Shown: positions 1 to 8,039 of the stretch, piece by piece
Numbering within the stretch: position 1 is the stretch's first letter
Layout of the letters: every line of letters starts with the position of its first letter
NCBI GenBank assembly: GCA_031277615.1
Contig: JAITMC010000001.1
Coordinates: 1 to 52,592 of the forward strand
Direction: 5' to 3'
DNA length: 52,592 bases
Source of the DNA: Chryseobacterium sp.
GTDB lineage: Bacteria > Bacteroidota > Bacteroidia > Flavobacteriales > Weeksellaceae
The notes under the pieces: generated by a model
Told to the model about the DNA's origin: nothing
Database searches by the model: none
The model's input: the letters and a program-made list of their open reading frames with translations, nothing else
Position numbers and translations under genes: made by a program

Positions 1-224
1 AACATTTTATCTACTGATGCAACAGGAATATCTTCGATAGCCTTTGCCTTCATAGTAGAGGTAGAACCTGTAATTTCTGTAACCGCTTTTTTCTGTCCGA
101 ATCCAACCATTACTACCTCATCAATCTGCGTAGTAGCAGTGTCTTTTTTCGTCGTTTGTGCAAAAGCCGCTTGTCCTATAAAAAACAGTGCCCCCGCACT
201 CAATACACGTAGTTTAACATTCAT
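1..224 (-). CDS. SusC/RagA-type TonB-dependent outer-membrane protein, N-terminal part (runs off the left edge)
   Basis: Only the first 74 codons are in the window. Reading the minus strand from ATG at 224 gives a Sec signal peptide (MNVKLRVLSAGALFFIGQ, then AAFAQ) and a short linker. Next comes IDEVVMVGFGQKKAVTEITG, the segment that opens the plug domain of SusC/RagA-family receptors (family consensus EVVVVGYGxxKK...TG), which take glycans, peptides or other large substrates through the outer membrane with TonB energy. The usual CarboxypepD-like domain between signal peptide and plug is absent. The partner SusD-like lipoprotein would lie beyond the left edge, so the substrate cannot be named. 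A 16-bp palindrome lies 27-42 bp upstream of the start. Confidence 0.85.
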   Translation of the reverse strand, partial: MNVKLRVLSAGALFFIGQAAFAQTTKKDTATTQIDEVVMVGFGQKKAVTEITGSTSTMKAKAIEDIPVASVDKM

Positions 225-250
225 ATTAACAAATTTTAATGAACAAATAT

Positions 251-266
251 GTTAATAATTATTAAC
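251..266. promoter_or_regulatory. 16-bp perfect palindrome upstream of the SusC-like gene
   Basis: GTTAATAATTATTAAC is identical to its own reverse complement. It sits just upstream of the start codon at 224, where a promoter or operator would be. It could bind a dimeric regulator, but the region is very AT-rich and chance remains possible. Confidence 0.3.
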
Positions 267-586
267 AGTAAAAATATTTAAAATACTGAAAATCAATATA
301 TTAAACTTTAATATTTTCGTTAAATTAAACTATTTTATTGATGAAAAAAGATAAAATACCTGATATTTTATTTAAAATATTCTTTATTAAAAACAATTGA
401 CAGTAAATTATAAATTGTAAAAAAAATCGCCGTAATCAATCAATTCGGATTAAATAATAAATAAAATTCGTTAATTAAGCTTGATTTTGTAAAAAAAATA
501 AATAATTTCAGATTATTATTTTACCTGAATTTTGAAAAATTTAACGTTAAATAGACATAAAACTCTATAAAATTTACCTAAAAAAA

Positions 587-616
587 CAAAAACACTCTAC
601 GCAGAGTGTTTTTTAT
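587..616 (-). terminator. Rho-independent terminator after the HMG-CoA synthase gene
   Basis: An 8-bp stem AACACTCT/AGAGTGTT (591-598 and 603-610) with an ACGC loop is flanked by A runs on one side and T runs on the other. On the minus strand it follows the stop codon at 636 and ends in a T tract. Confidence 0.75.
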
Positions 617-635
617 TCAATTTTGTAGTACGAAC

Positions 636-1964
636 TTAATCTTTGTATTGATAATATCTTGCTCCTTTTAAAACAGGATTTTCTATTTCCACTGACTGCA
701 GTCCGAAACCTTTATAATTTTTGTTCACAGAGTCTTTAAGCTGTTTTCTGTGTAATTTTTCATAGGTAGTAAAATCCACAGCCGTTCTGTTGTTCAGGAT
801 TTCAAACAGTTTCCATTTTGAAACGACGGTTTTCCAGTTTCCGGATACTTTCCCGGCGAAAACCTTGGATTTGGAACCGCTGCCATAACCCAGAAAACCT
901 ATTTCAGTTCCGGCAAGCTCTTCTTGTTCATCAAAGGAAACCTGTAGTGCGGAAAGCATAGCCATGAATATAGAGGCTGTATACATATTCCCGATCTCTG
1001 AAGATGCTCTCTGGGTGCGCTCTATTTTATCATTCACCAGTTTTAAATAACCTTCTGATTTTGCCACAGCTTTCTGCTCTTCCGGATTTCCATACGACAG
1101 GCCGTTTTCAAGACTGTATATTTCTGTAAATACTCTTTTGCCATGAAATGCATACGGAAGATGGAAGATCAGGTATTTCCAGGATTCATAAGGTTTATTT
1201 TTTCCTGTAATCTCTTTATAATGTTCATAAGCTTCCCGTATTCTGTCCTGATAGCACTGGTTGGAATACTGTCCGTCAAACACAGGCTCGTCGGTAAAGA
1301 TTTCAACCGTATCCGGAAATGTATCGGGAGCGTTATTCAGGTCTTCTTTCTGATAAGTTCTTCTCGGCTTAAAGAAATCGAAAACACTTTCTGTTGCCAC
1401 GCCCCAGCTATTATCAATTTCCAGAAGATCCGGTTTTGAGGAAATCAGAAGAGCAACCGCTCCTCCGCCCTGCGTGTATTCACCTGAAGAAGCCAGTTCA
1501 TATTTTGCATAGTCACTGGCGATCACCACGGCTTTTTTATCCGGATTTGCCCTCACAAAATCAAGGGAATTATGTAATACATCCACAGCACCAATGCAGG
1601 CAAATGTCATATCGGCCACATCACAGTGTCTGAAGCATCTTTCGCCAAAGTCTTTTTCCAATACCTTTTCTACCATCTGAACAGCGTAGGAAGCAGTAGG
1701 TTTTGCCGCATCAAGGGCACTTTCTGTTCCCAGATAAATTCTTGCCAGCTCTTTAGGATTAAGGTCATAATCCCTGATCAGCTTTAATAAAGCTTCTGCC
1801 GCAAAAGTAGCCGTATCTTCATGAACGTCCGGAAATCCCATTTTATGCAGGCCCAGTCCTTTTTCAAGTTTTGCTGCTTCAATTCCTCTTTGCTCTGCCA
1901 GATCTTTGATTTCCAAATACAAAGACGGCACATACCATCCCGCTGCCTCTATTCCAAAAGTCAT
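636..1964 (-). CDS. mvaS: Hydroxymethylglutaryl-CoA synthase family protein
   Basis: The 442-residue product has the thiolase-like fold of HMG-CoA synthase, which condenses acetyl-CoA with acetoacetyl-CoA in the mevalonate route to isoprenoids. Visible active-site residues are Glu81 in GTESALDAAKPT, the acyl-accepting Cys123 in DMTFACIGAVDVL, and a His in the IFHLPYAFHGKR segment. Glycine-rich GYGSGSKSKVF near the C-terminus is also typical. It has no signal peptide, so it is cytosolic. It is transcribed alone and ends at a strong terminator. No other mevalonate gene is in the window. A role in a polyketide beta-branching cassette is possible for this fold, but no PKS or ACP gene is nearby. 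Confidence 0.85.
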   Translation of the reverse strand: MTFGIEAAGWYVPSLYLEIKDLAEQRGIEAAKLEKGLGLHKMGFPDVHEDTATFAAEALLKLIRDYDLNPKELARIYLGTESALDAAKPTASYAVQMVEKVLEKDFGERCFRHCDVADMTFACIGAVDVLHNSLDFVRANPDKKAVVIASDYAKYELASSGEYTQGGGAVALLISSKPDLLEIDNSWGVATESVFDFFKPRRTYQKEDLNNAPDTFPDTVEIFTDEPVFDGQYSNQCYQDRIREAYEHYKEITGKNKPYESWKYLIFHLPYAFHGKRVFTEIYSLENGLSYGNPEEQKAVAKSEGYLKLVNDKIERTQRASSEIGNMYTASIFMAMLSALQVSFDEQEELAGTEIGFLGYGSGSKSKVFAGKVSGNWKTVVSKWKLFEILNNRTAVDFTTYEKLHRKQLKDSVNKNYKGFGLQSVEIENPVLKGARYYQYKD

Positions 1965-2024
1965 ATTTCTTAAATTTTAATACGAATTTAAAGAATGCTT
2001 GCTGAAATACACCTGCAAAAAATC

Positions 2025-2053
2025 ATAAAAAAAGCCGTTGAAAGAACAACGGC
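2025..2053 (-). terminator. Terminator after the M1 aminopeptidase gene
   Basis: GCCGTTG (2034-2040) and CAACGGC (2047-2053) form a 7-bp stem. On the minus strand it is followed by a T run (A tract at 2026-2033) and lies 26 bp beyond the aminopeptidase stop. Confidence 0.75.
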
Positions 2054-2078
2054 AATATTTTACAACTTAAAAAGTTTT

Positions 2079-4589
2079 TTATTTAAAATCGGCAATCGCT
2101 TTATTGATTGCATCGATCTGTTTGTTGATGCTGGCAGCATTCTGTGGGTTCTGTCTCAACAGTTCCATTTTTTTACTTAATCCGTCTTTCAGCATCTGAA
2201 CAACCATCATTTTCGTCTGCGGATTATCTTCCATCTGGCCTTTTGCATGACTCAGTATTTTGGTAATATTTTCTGTTGCTTTCAGGTTATCTGAGCTCAT
2301 GATCCAGTTGTAGCCTTCTTCTGCCGATTTACCCAATTCAGGATCCTGGAATTTTACGAAAGGATAAAATGCGGCAAGCGGTGTAATATTAGACATCTGG
2401 GAAGTCACTTTATTTTTTACGATCACCGGAAGCAGCTGTGCCAGCAATTCCTCTGAAGCTCCTTCCAGATCAATCTTATCTGCCAGTGCATTGGCTTTTG
2501 AGGGATCAATGGTAAGCACTGCACTTAATGAATTTCCTTTTACCGCATTGGAAACAGCATTTACGCCTTTTTCAAAAACCGGAAGGTATTTTTTATCTTT
2601 AGTCTTGGCCAGAGCTGCTATTGCGGCTGCCTGAACCAATGTTTTTGGATCATTAGATGCGAGTTTTTCAATTTCTGTTCCTAATGCTTTCATCTGATCG
2701 GCATTGCTAAGGTCCGTCAGTTCCAATGCTTTCATTCTGATTCTGAAGAACGGATCTTTTAAGGCTGTTGCCAGCAGTTTCACGGCAGAAGCATTTTTTG
2801 CAGTCTGATCTTTTATTCCTGTCAGCGCTTTATATCTGCTCTTGAATTCTTTAGAATTGGTGAACTGCATCAGATTCTGTTCCGGAGTTTTCGTATCGGT
2901 GATATCAGCCAATAAAATACCGTCTGCATTGATATTTACCAGATCAGGATTCTTGGATACCTCAAAACTGAATGTATTTTTGGCTTCAGCATTTACCCAG
3001 ACATTATATCTTTTCGGCTTTCCGTTATCATATACATCAATGGCCAATGGAAACTCGAAAGGAAGCTCCTGCGTCTGATTGATCGTTACGGCCACCTGCT
3101 TTTTTACCGGCTCAAAGGTAAATGAATAATTGATTTTCGGGTTTCCGCTTCCGAAATACCACTGATTGAAGAACCAGTTCAGATCTTTCCCGCTTACTTT
3201 TTCAAAGGAAAGTCTCAGCTGATGAGCTTCTGCATTCTGGTATTCATAGGTTTTCAGGTAATCATTCATTCCGGCAAAGAAGGCATCGTCACCCAGGTAA
3301 TTTCTCAGCATATGAAGAATTCCTCCTCCTTTCTGATAAGTCACAAGGTCAAAAACATCCTCACGGGAGTCATAATTGAAACGTACCAGGTTTTTTCTGA
3401 AGTCCGAAGGGTTATGGATGTACATATTCACATCAGACATAAGATGATAATCAGCCTGGTCTTTTCCGTATTTGTATTCGTTCCAGAGGTATTCGGAATA
3501 GTTGGCAAACGATTCGTTCACTGTAAGGTTGCTCCAGCTTTCCGCTGTAACAAGGTCTCCGAACCAATGGTGGAATAATTCATGGGCAATGGTATCTTCC
3601 CATTTGTTTTCATCAATCAGCTGGCCGGGCTTCTGAAGAATATCGCTTCCGTGCAGGGTAGCTGTTGTATTTTCCATTGCTCCGCTCACATATTCTCTGC
3701 CCGAGATCTGTGCGTATTTCGCCCACGGATAATCGTAATTCATTTTTTTGGAAAAGAACTCAATCATTTCCGGAGTGTTTCCGTAGATCTGTTTGGCGTA
3801 AGGTTCGTATTCTTTTTCAATATAGTAATCCACCGGAATATTTTTCCATTGATCTTTTACAACGGCATACTCTCCTACTCCCATAAAGAAAAGATAGGTA
3901 GCATGTCTTTTATCCATCACCCAATGATCTGTTCTCAGCCCGCCTGTTTCTTTTTGGGAGCTTTTTAAGACTCCGTTGGAAAGGGTTACATATTTGTCAG
4001 GAACCGTCATGTAGATTTCCTGGGTTGTTTTCTGATTGGGCTTATCAATAGTAGGAAACCATGCAGATGAGGATTCTGTTTCTCCCTGGGTCCAGATCTG
4101 GGTAGGCATATCAGGATCTTTTCCCTGTGCATTGATGAAATAGAGTCCCTTCGCATCATTAATCGCCATGCTTCCTTCCTGTTTTACCTCATTCGGACGG
4201 GAAGTGTATTTGATGTAAACGGTGTAATCCTGATTTTTCTGATAGGTTTTATCAAGACTGATCTTTAAGACGTCATTTTTATATTCGTATTTAAGAGGTG
4301 ATTTTTTTCCGCCGTTATCAAGAGCTACCTCATGGATCAGCATACCTTTGGCATCAAGAACCAATTCGTTGGACGGATAAAAATAAGGTGAAGCGGTCAG
4401 CCATTCTTCTCCGTTCATCTGCTCTTTCTGGTAATCGAAATTGACTTTAAGTTTCGTATGTTTAAGTTCTGTTACTTTGGTATGGGTAGCCCGGTATACT
4501 TTTTCTCTCCCTGATGTTTCCGTTTGTGCTGACACCTCTGTAAAAAATACGATTCCCAGTACAGCAATCGATAATATCACCTTTTTCAT
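2079..4589 (-). CDS. Secreted M1-family metallopeptidase (aminopeptidase N-like)
   Basis: The 836-residue precursor starts with a Sec signal peptide (cleavage near SAQ, residue 22). It carries the M1 exopeptidase motif GAMEN at 303-307, the zinc site HELFHH at 336-341 with the third ligand in NESFANY (Glu359), and an HEAT-like helical C-terminal half. It probably removes N-terminal residues from peptides in the periplasm or outside the cell. A clear Shine-Dalgarno (AAAGGAGACG) precedes the ATG. It is the last gene of a unit with the 76-residue protein (12-bp gap) and the serine hydrolase. Confidence 0.93.
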   Translation of the reverse strand: MKKVILSIAVLGIVFFTEVSAQTETSGREKVYRATHTKVTELKHTKLKVNFDYQKEQMNGEEWLTASPYFYPSNELVLDAKGMLIHEVALDNGGKKSPLKYEYKNDVLKISLDKTYQKNQDYTVYIKYTSRPNEVKQEGSMAINDAKGLYFINAQGKDPDMPTQIWTQGETESSSAWFPTIDKPNQKTTQEIYMTVPDKYVTLSNGVLKSSQKETGGLRTDHWVMDKRHATYLFFMGVGEYAVVKDQWKNIPVDYYIEKEYEPYAKQIYGNTPEMIEFFSKKMNYDYPWAKYAQISGREYVSGAMENTTATLHGSDILQKPGQLIDENKWEDTIAHELFHHWFGDLVTAESWSNLTVNESFANYSEYLWNEYKYGKDQADYHLMSDVNMYIHNPSDFRKNLVRFNYDSREDVFDLVTYQKGGGILHMLRNYLGDDAFFAGMNDYLKTYEYQNAEAHQLRLSFEKVSGKDLNWFFNQWYFGSGNPKINYSFTFEPVKKQVAVTINQTQELPFEFPLAIDVYDNGKPKRYNVWVNAEAKNTFSFEVSKNPDLVNINADGILLADITDTKTPEQNLMQFTNSKEFKSRYKALTGIKDQTAKNASAVKLLATALKDPFFRIRMKALELTDLSNADQMKALGTEIEKLASNDPKTLVQAAAIAALAKTKDKKYLPVFEKGVNAVSNAVKGNSLSAVLTIDPSKANALADKIDLEGASEELLAQLLPVIVKNKVTSQMSNITPLAAFYPFVKFQDPELGKSAEEGYNWIMSSDNLKATENITKILSHAKGQMEDNPQTKMMVVQMLKDGLSKKMELLRQNPQNAASINKQIDAINKAIADFK

Positions 4590-4601
4590 TCGTCTCCTTT
4601 A

Positions 4602-4832
4602 TTATTTTTTAGAATTATTTTTCGTTATTATATCAAAAATATCGTTCACCAAAGTTTCATAATCTCCGGTTTTTAACTGCTCTTTGGTTTTTGCGAAAGC
4701 TTTTTTCAGTTCGCTTTCCGGATTTTCGTCATCAATGATTTCTACGGTGGCCACGCCTTTCAATTGAAGTACTGCATTTTTAAGGGCTTCCAGATCAGCC
4801 TGGTTTTCGGTATTTATTTTTAAATATTTCAT
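4602..4832 (-). CDS. Small conserved protein of 76 residues (antitoxin-like DUF2683 type?)
   Basis: I chose the ATG at 4832 (MKYLKINTENQADL...) because it begins one base after the stop of the preceding serine-hydrolase gene; a longer frame exists only by reading through that gene's end. The product has a beta-strand/helix N-terminal half (KYLKINTENQADLEALKNAV) and a charged helical C-terminal half rich in K, E and D. It resembles small Bacteroidota proteins of the DUF2683 type, sometimes called antitoxin-like, but no RelE/ParE-type toxin gene is adjacent. Its position between two secreted hydrolases suggests translational coupling rather than an independent toxin-antitoxin pair. Function unknown. 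Confidence 0.7.
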   Translation of the reverse strand: MKYLKINTENQADLEALKNAVLQLKGVATVEIIDDENPESELKKAFAKTKEQLKTGDYETLVNDIFDIITKNNSKK

Positions 4833-4833
4833 T

Positions 4834-6156
4834 TTACTGTTTTTTAAACTTGAAATTATTTCCACCTTGCGAAAAGTCCATGGTACCCTGTTCAGCATTG
4901 AACTTTACTTTTATTCCTGTCGTTTCATATTTAAATTCACTATCGGAAACAGCTTCCAGAGAAAATGCACTCTCCCCTGTAGCCTGGCCTTTCAGTTTTC
5001 CTCCTGCTTCAAATATCTTTATCTCTGAAGGGTAACCTTCCGCTTTGTACAGTCCTTCATAGTTTTTCAATATGTCTGCTGCCACAGAAATTTCTTTAAA
5101 GTTAGGCATTTTAAAATCTTTACCGGTAGCGATCTGAAGCATTTTTACAGAGATCTCATTGTTATTATAATCTGCCTGGTTGATGACGTAGCTAATGGCG
5201 ACTTTCAGCTCCGGGAAATAATACAGTACGGAACGGAACTGGTCTATTCCGCCATTATGGCCATATCCTGAATAGGTTTCAAAAGGAACTTTTGTAAGCC
5301 CGAACCCGTAGTTATCAACAAATTCCTTCATTTGTTTAAGGCTGTTCTTACTGACTAATTTACCGTTCTCAAGAGCAATGATAAACTTCAGAAGCTCTGT
5401 AGGGGTAGAAATAATATTTCCTGCTCCGATCGGCACGGTCATATCAGTTTCCTGCCAGGGCTGGTATTCGCCGTCGTTATAAAGGTAAGAAAGAGCCTGA
5501 TTTTTGGAAGGATCTATTTTTCCGCCTACTTTGGTTAGGGTTAATTTCAACGGACCTGCAATCTGATCCCGGATAAGTTGTGCATAAGTTTTTTTGTATA
5601 TTTTTTCCAGAATAAAGCCCAGTAAGATATATCCGGAATTGCTGTATACATATTTCGTTCCCGGTTTGAAATCAGAAGGATATTTTTTGATGATCGCCAG
5701 CAATGATTGCTCGGTTTGAGGCTGGGTATTGTAAGTCCAGTACTCTTTGTCGTCGGTAAGGTTATGAATACCGCTTCTGTGCTGTAAAAGCTCTTTAATG
5801 GTGATCTGGTCTGCATTTTCTATTTCCGGAAAGAACTGTGAAAGCTTCGTATCCAGAGAAAGCTTCTTTTGCTCCACTGCTTTCATCACCAATACAGCCG
5901 TAAATGTTTTGGAAATGGAACCTATGCGGTATTGGGTATTCATATTGGCTTTCTGCTGTCTGGCAGCGTCAGAAAATCCGGTTACCTTCAGAAAAGTAGG
6001 TTTGTCGTTATCTGCAAAAGCAAAGCTTCCCATTATTTTATGATGAACAGACAGGGAGTCAAGGTAATCCATGAGTTTTTGTCTGCCTGTATTTTGAGAA
6101 TACACCACACAGGAAAATCCTGCCATCACTGTCAAAAATATTTTTTTCAGCATCAC
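4834..6156 (-). CDS. Serine hydrolase of the beta-lactamase/penicillin-binding-protein (class C, S12) type
   Basis: The 440-residue exported protein has a Sec signal peptide ending near VVYSQ (residue 21). It carries the S12-family SxxK motif SISK at 80-83, the second motif Y171-S-N173 in YVYSNSGYILLG, and an HNGG motif (GYGHNGGIDQF) in place of KTG. A small C-terminal beta domain follows at about 345-440. Proteins of this type act as D-aminopeptidases, esterases or D,D-carboxypeptidases; the substrate cannot be read from sequence, and antibiotic resistance should not be assumed. It is the first gene of a three-gene unit with the 76-residue protein and the M1 aminopeptidase. The next ATG, one codon downstream, is an equally good start. 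Confidence 0.88.
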   Translation of the reverse strand: MMLKKIFLTVMAGFSCVVYSQNTGRQKLMDYLDSLSVHHKIMGSFAFADNDKPTFLKVTGFSDAARQQKANMNTQYRIGSISKTFTAVLVMKAVEQKKLSLDTKLSQFFPEIENADQITIKELLQHRSGIHNLTDDKEYWTYNTQPQTEQSLLAIIKKYPSDFKPGTKYVYSNSGYILLGFILEKIYKKTYAQLIRDQIAGPLKLTLTKVGGKIDPSKNQALSYLYNDGEYQPWQETDMTVPIGAGNIISTPTELLKFIIALENGKLVSKNSLKQMKEFVDNYGFGLTKVPFETYSGYGHNGGIDQFRSVLYYFPELKVAISYVINQADYNNNEISVKMLQIATGKDFKMPNFKEISVAADILKNYEGLYKAEGYPSEIKIFEAGGKLKGQATGESAFSLEAVSDSEFKYETTGIKVKFNAEQGTMDFSQGGNNFKFKKQ

Positions 6157-6489
6157 AATAAAATTTTATTGATCAGTAGCGAAGACAGGGCAATTGTTAC
6201 AAATAAAGCCTCAAAAACAGGGTATTTTTCGTAAAAAAGCAATAAAAAAAGAAAAAATTATTACGAATCAGGCTCGCCGGATGTTAACTTCATCTGAAGA
6301 GAAAAATGGCAACGATCAAAGCTATTTTTGCAGATGCAAAGGTTATGAGCCTGCCATTGGTGTTAAAGGAGGCAAAGAATGGAATCAACTCCGTTGATCC
6401 GATGAAGCGGATGTATCATCATAAAGCTTCTTCAGCGATAAAGCCGCACTTCTTTGCACCCTAAACTGATCTATTTACCGGTCTTCTCA
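6157..6489. other. Intergenic region with a repeat fragment
   Basis: This stretch separates two minus-strand genes. Its right half contains a fragment of the ATCAAC-NNN-GTTGAT repeat. A 52-codon plus-strand frame (6306-6464) spans that repeat but has no support as a gene. Confidence 0.5.
6368..6440 (+). repeat. Dispersed intergenic repeat, fragment D
   Basis: GGCAAAGAATGGAATCAACT, then CCGTTGATCCGATGAAGCGG and a TGTATCATCA segment match the middle of the element at 19305-19680 (GAGCAAAGGATAGAATCAAC...GTTGATTCGTCTAAGCGTATG...TGTATCATCA). The ATCAAC/GTTGAT stem is at 6384-6389 and 6393-6398. Confidence 0.6.
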
Positions 6490-7284
6490 TTATACCGCTA
6501 CAGGCGCTTTGATTCCCGGATGCGGGTCATAGTTTTCTAAGGTGAAATCCTCGAAATCAAAATCAAAGATATCTTTCACATCAGGGTTAAGCTTCATAGC
6601 CGGAAGAGGTCTCGGCTCCCTTGAAAGCTGTCTGTTGACCTGCTCAAAATGGTTATTGTAAATATGTACATCTCCAAAGCTGTGAACGTAATCTCCTACT
6701 TCCAGATTACATACCTGGGCTACCATCATCAGGAGCAGCGCATAGCTCGCAATATTAAACGGTACTCCCAAAAATACATCGGCACTTCTCTGATAAAGCT
6801 GCAGCGAAAGTTTCCCATCTGCCACATAAAACTGAAATAAGGCATGACAGGGCGCCAGTGCCATATTGGGAATTTCAGCGGTATTCCATGCTGAAACGAT
6901 TAATCTTCGGGAATCCGGATTTTTTTTGATCTGATCAATCACTTCTGTAATCTGGTCTACGATTTTTCCGTCTGCTCCCTGCCAGCTTCTCCACTGTGCT
7001 CCGTATACCGGACCCAGATTTCCGTTTTCATCGGCCCATTCGTCCCAGATGGAAACCCCGTGATCATTCAGGTATTTAACATTGGTATCGCCTTTCAGAA
7101 ACCATAAAAGTTCATAGATAATAGATTTCAGATGTACTTTTTTGGTCGTTACCAGAGGAAATCCTTTTGACAGATCATACCTCAGCTGGTATCCGAAAAC
7201 ACTTCTTGTTCCGGTTCCTGTTCTGTCGGTTTTATCTGTTCCGTTGTCTAAAATATGCTGTAAAAGGTCCAGGTAATTTTGCAT
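6490..7284 (-). CDS. thyA: Thymidylate synthase
   Basis: The 264-residue protein is the same length as E. coli ThyA and full-length. It makes dTMP from dUMP with methylenetetrahydrofolate as carbon donor and reductant. The catalytic Cys146 lies in [14 protein letters not shown]. Other family signatures are [11 protein letters not shown] (dUMP phosphate-binding Arg), [18 protein letters not shown] and [12 protein letters not shown]. The folate-binding C-terminus ends in IKAPVAV. The folA (DHFR) gene that often follows thyA is not present. A TAAATTTG -7 box lies 23 bp upstream of the start. Confidence 0.98.
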   Translation of the reverse strand: MQNYLDLLQHILDNGTDKTDRTGTGTRSVFGYQLRYDLSKGFPLVTTKKVHLKSIIYELLWFLKGDTNVKYLNDHGVSIWDEWADENGNLGPVYGAQWRSWQGADGKIVDQITEVIDQIKKNPDSRRLIVSAWNTAEIPNMALAPCHALFQFYVADGKLSLQLYQRSADVFLGVPFNIASYALLLMMVAQVCNLEVGDYVHSFGDVHIYNNHFEQVNRQLSREPRPLPAMKLNPDVKDIFDFDFEDFTLENYDPHPGIKAPVAV

Positions 7285-7306
7285 TTTGAAAGCGATTTTT
7301 ATGGTT

Positions 7307-7314
7307 CAAATTTA
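7307..7314 (-). promoter_or_regulatory. Bacteroidota -7 box of thyA
   Basis: TAAATTTG on the minus strand matches TAnnTTTG exactly and lies 23 bp upstream of the thyA ATG. No good TTG element is seen at the expected -33 spacing. Confidence 0.5.
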
Positions 7315-7336
7315 GAAAAAACTTACTTAAAAAACT

Positions 7337-7364
7337 ACAAAAAAGCATTCACTTTGATGAATGC
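7337..7364 (-). terminator. Terminator downstream of the GreA/GreB-like gene
   Basis: GCATTCA (7345-7351) and TGAATGC (7358-7364) form a 7-bp stem with a 6-nt loop, followed on the minus strand by TTTTTT. It lies about 97 bp beyond the stop of the 7462-7902 gene and just before the thyA promoter. Confidence 0.7.
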
Positions 7365-7461
7365 CCTGTATGAAAGCTATCTTGTTTTTCTATTAAATTA
7401 CTGTTGTCCAGTGTCTATAAAAAGAATGGTCCGGTTTAAAGCCAGGCTGTTTTTTTTAAAA

Positions 7462-7902
7462 TCACCAAATCGCTTCAATCATCTGGCTGATGGTATTTAC
7501 CGTAAAGGTCTCACCGCTTTTTTTTCCGTACATCGCTTTTACCAATGGGGATTCTGTGGAAACGGTCATCACTTTTTGCTTTTCAAAAACAATCTCACCT
7601 GCCGATGCCGCAATATAAAAAAGGCCTTTATCTGTTTTCACCAAAGCCCCATTCTGTACTTTATCCATAGGGTCTGATGAAATTTTCTGAAGAACAGACT
7701 GCTGATTCAATGTTTCATTAAGCTGCCGCTGAAGATTATTGATCTCCTGCTGAAGCATTTCACGGCCGGTTTCGTATTTGTCGCCCATTGAACTTTTAGT
7801 ATCGTTATTGGAGGCACGGGTTTCGGCAATAAGGGTTTCAAAAGCTTGAATTTTGTCTGTAATCTTTGTTTTTATAATGTTTAATAATTCCTGCTTATCC
7901 AT
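7462..7902 (-). CDS. GreA/GreB C-terminal-domain-like protein
   Basis: The 146-residue cytosolic protein has a coiled-coil N-terminal region (about residues 1-75, with EMLQQEINNLQRQLNETLNQ) and a C-terminal beta domain ending VSTESPLVKAMYGKKSGETF. The latter is close to the GreA/GreB C-terminal pattern (SPxGxALLGKxxGDxV). Genuine Gre factors insert an acidic-tipped coiled coil into the RNA polymerase channel to stimulate cleavage of backtracked RNA. Here the coiled coil does not show the classic acidic tip clearly, so it may modulate polymerase differently (as Rnk- or GfhA-type proteins do). Similar flavobacterial proteins are sometimes misnamed 3-oxoacyl-ACP synthase; no such motif is present. 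The transcript ends at the stem-loop at 7345-7364. Confidence 0.75.
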   Translation of the reverse strand: MDKQELLNIIKTKITDKIQAFETLIAETRASNNDTKSSMGDKYETGREMLQQEINNLQRQLNETLNQQSVLQKISSDPMDKVQNGALVKTDKGLFYIAASAGEIVFEKQKVMTVSTESPLVKAMYGKKSGETFTVNTISQMIEAIW

Positions 7903-7961
7903 GTGATGAAATTTCTTTGAAAATTATTATAGATGAGATTTCCTGTAAAATTATAAATTTC

Positions 7962-8011
7962 GGCTAAAGCCTGCTGCAAATATTCATAAATAAAGCGGGC
8001 TAAAGCCCGCT
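7962..8011. repeat. GGCTAAAGCC palindromic repeat, two tandem units
   Basis: GGCTAAAGCC at 7962-7971 is followed by the longer inverted repeat AGCGGGCTAAAGCCCGCT at 7994-8011. The second lies 29 bp beyond the stop of the GH13 gene and may double as its terminator on the minus strand (TTTATTTAT follows). A third GGCTAAAGCC is at 39597-39606. It resembles short palindromic repeats common in Chryseobacterium-type genomes. Confidence 0.65.
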
Positions 8012-8039
8012 CCTATTGAATCTTATTATTGTTTGGTCC

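Larger units (their letters stand above)
225..635. other. AT-rich intergenic region without a gene
   Basis: No reading frame with coding character is visible. It holds the 5' control region of the SusC-like gene (including the palindrome at 251-266) and, at its right end, the terminator of the HMG-CoA synthase gene. Confidence 0.6.

Noticed and set aside
4834-6156. True class C beta-lactamase (antibiotic resistance)
   Set aside because: The SxxK and YxN motifs are shared by many S12 peptidases and esterases, and the third motif is HNGG rather than KTG; resistance cannot be inferred.
6306-6464. Plus-strand frame of 52 codons (MATIKAIFADAKVMSLP...)
   Set aside because: It runs across a dispersed repeat fragment, has no promoter or ribosome-binding site worth noting, and resembles no protein I know.
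7994-8011. CRISPR-like repeat from the GGCTAAAGCC units
   Set aside because: There are only two adjacent units of different length without regular spacers, and no cas gene is in the window.
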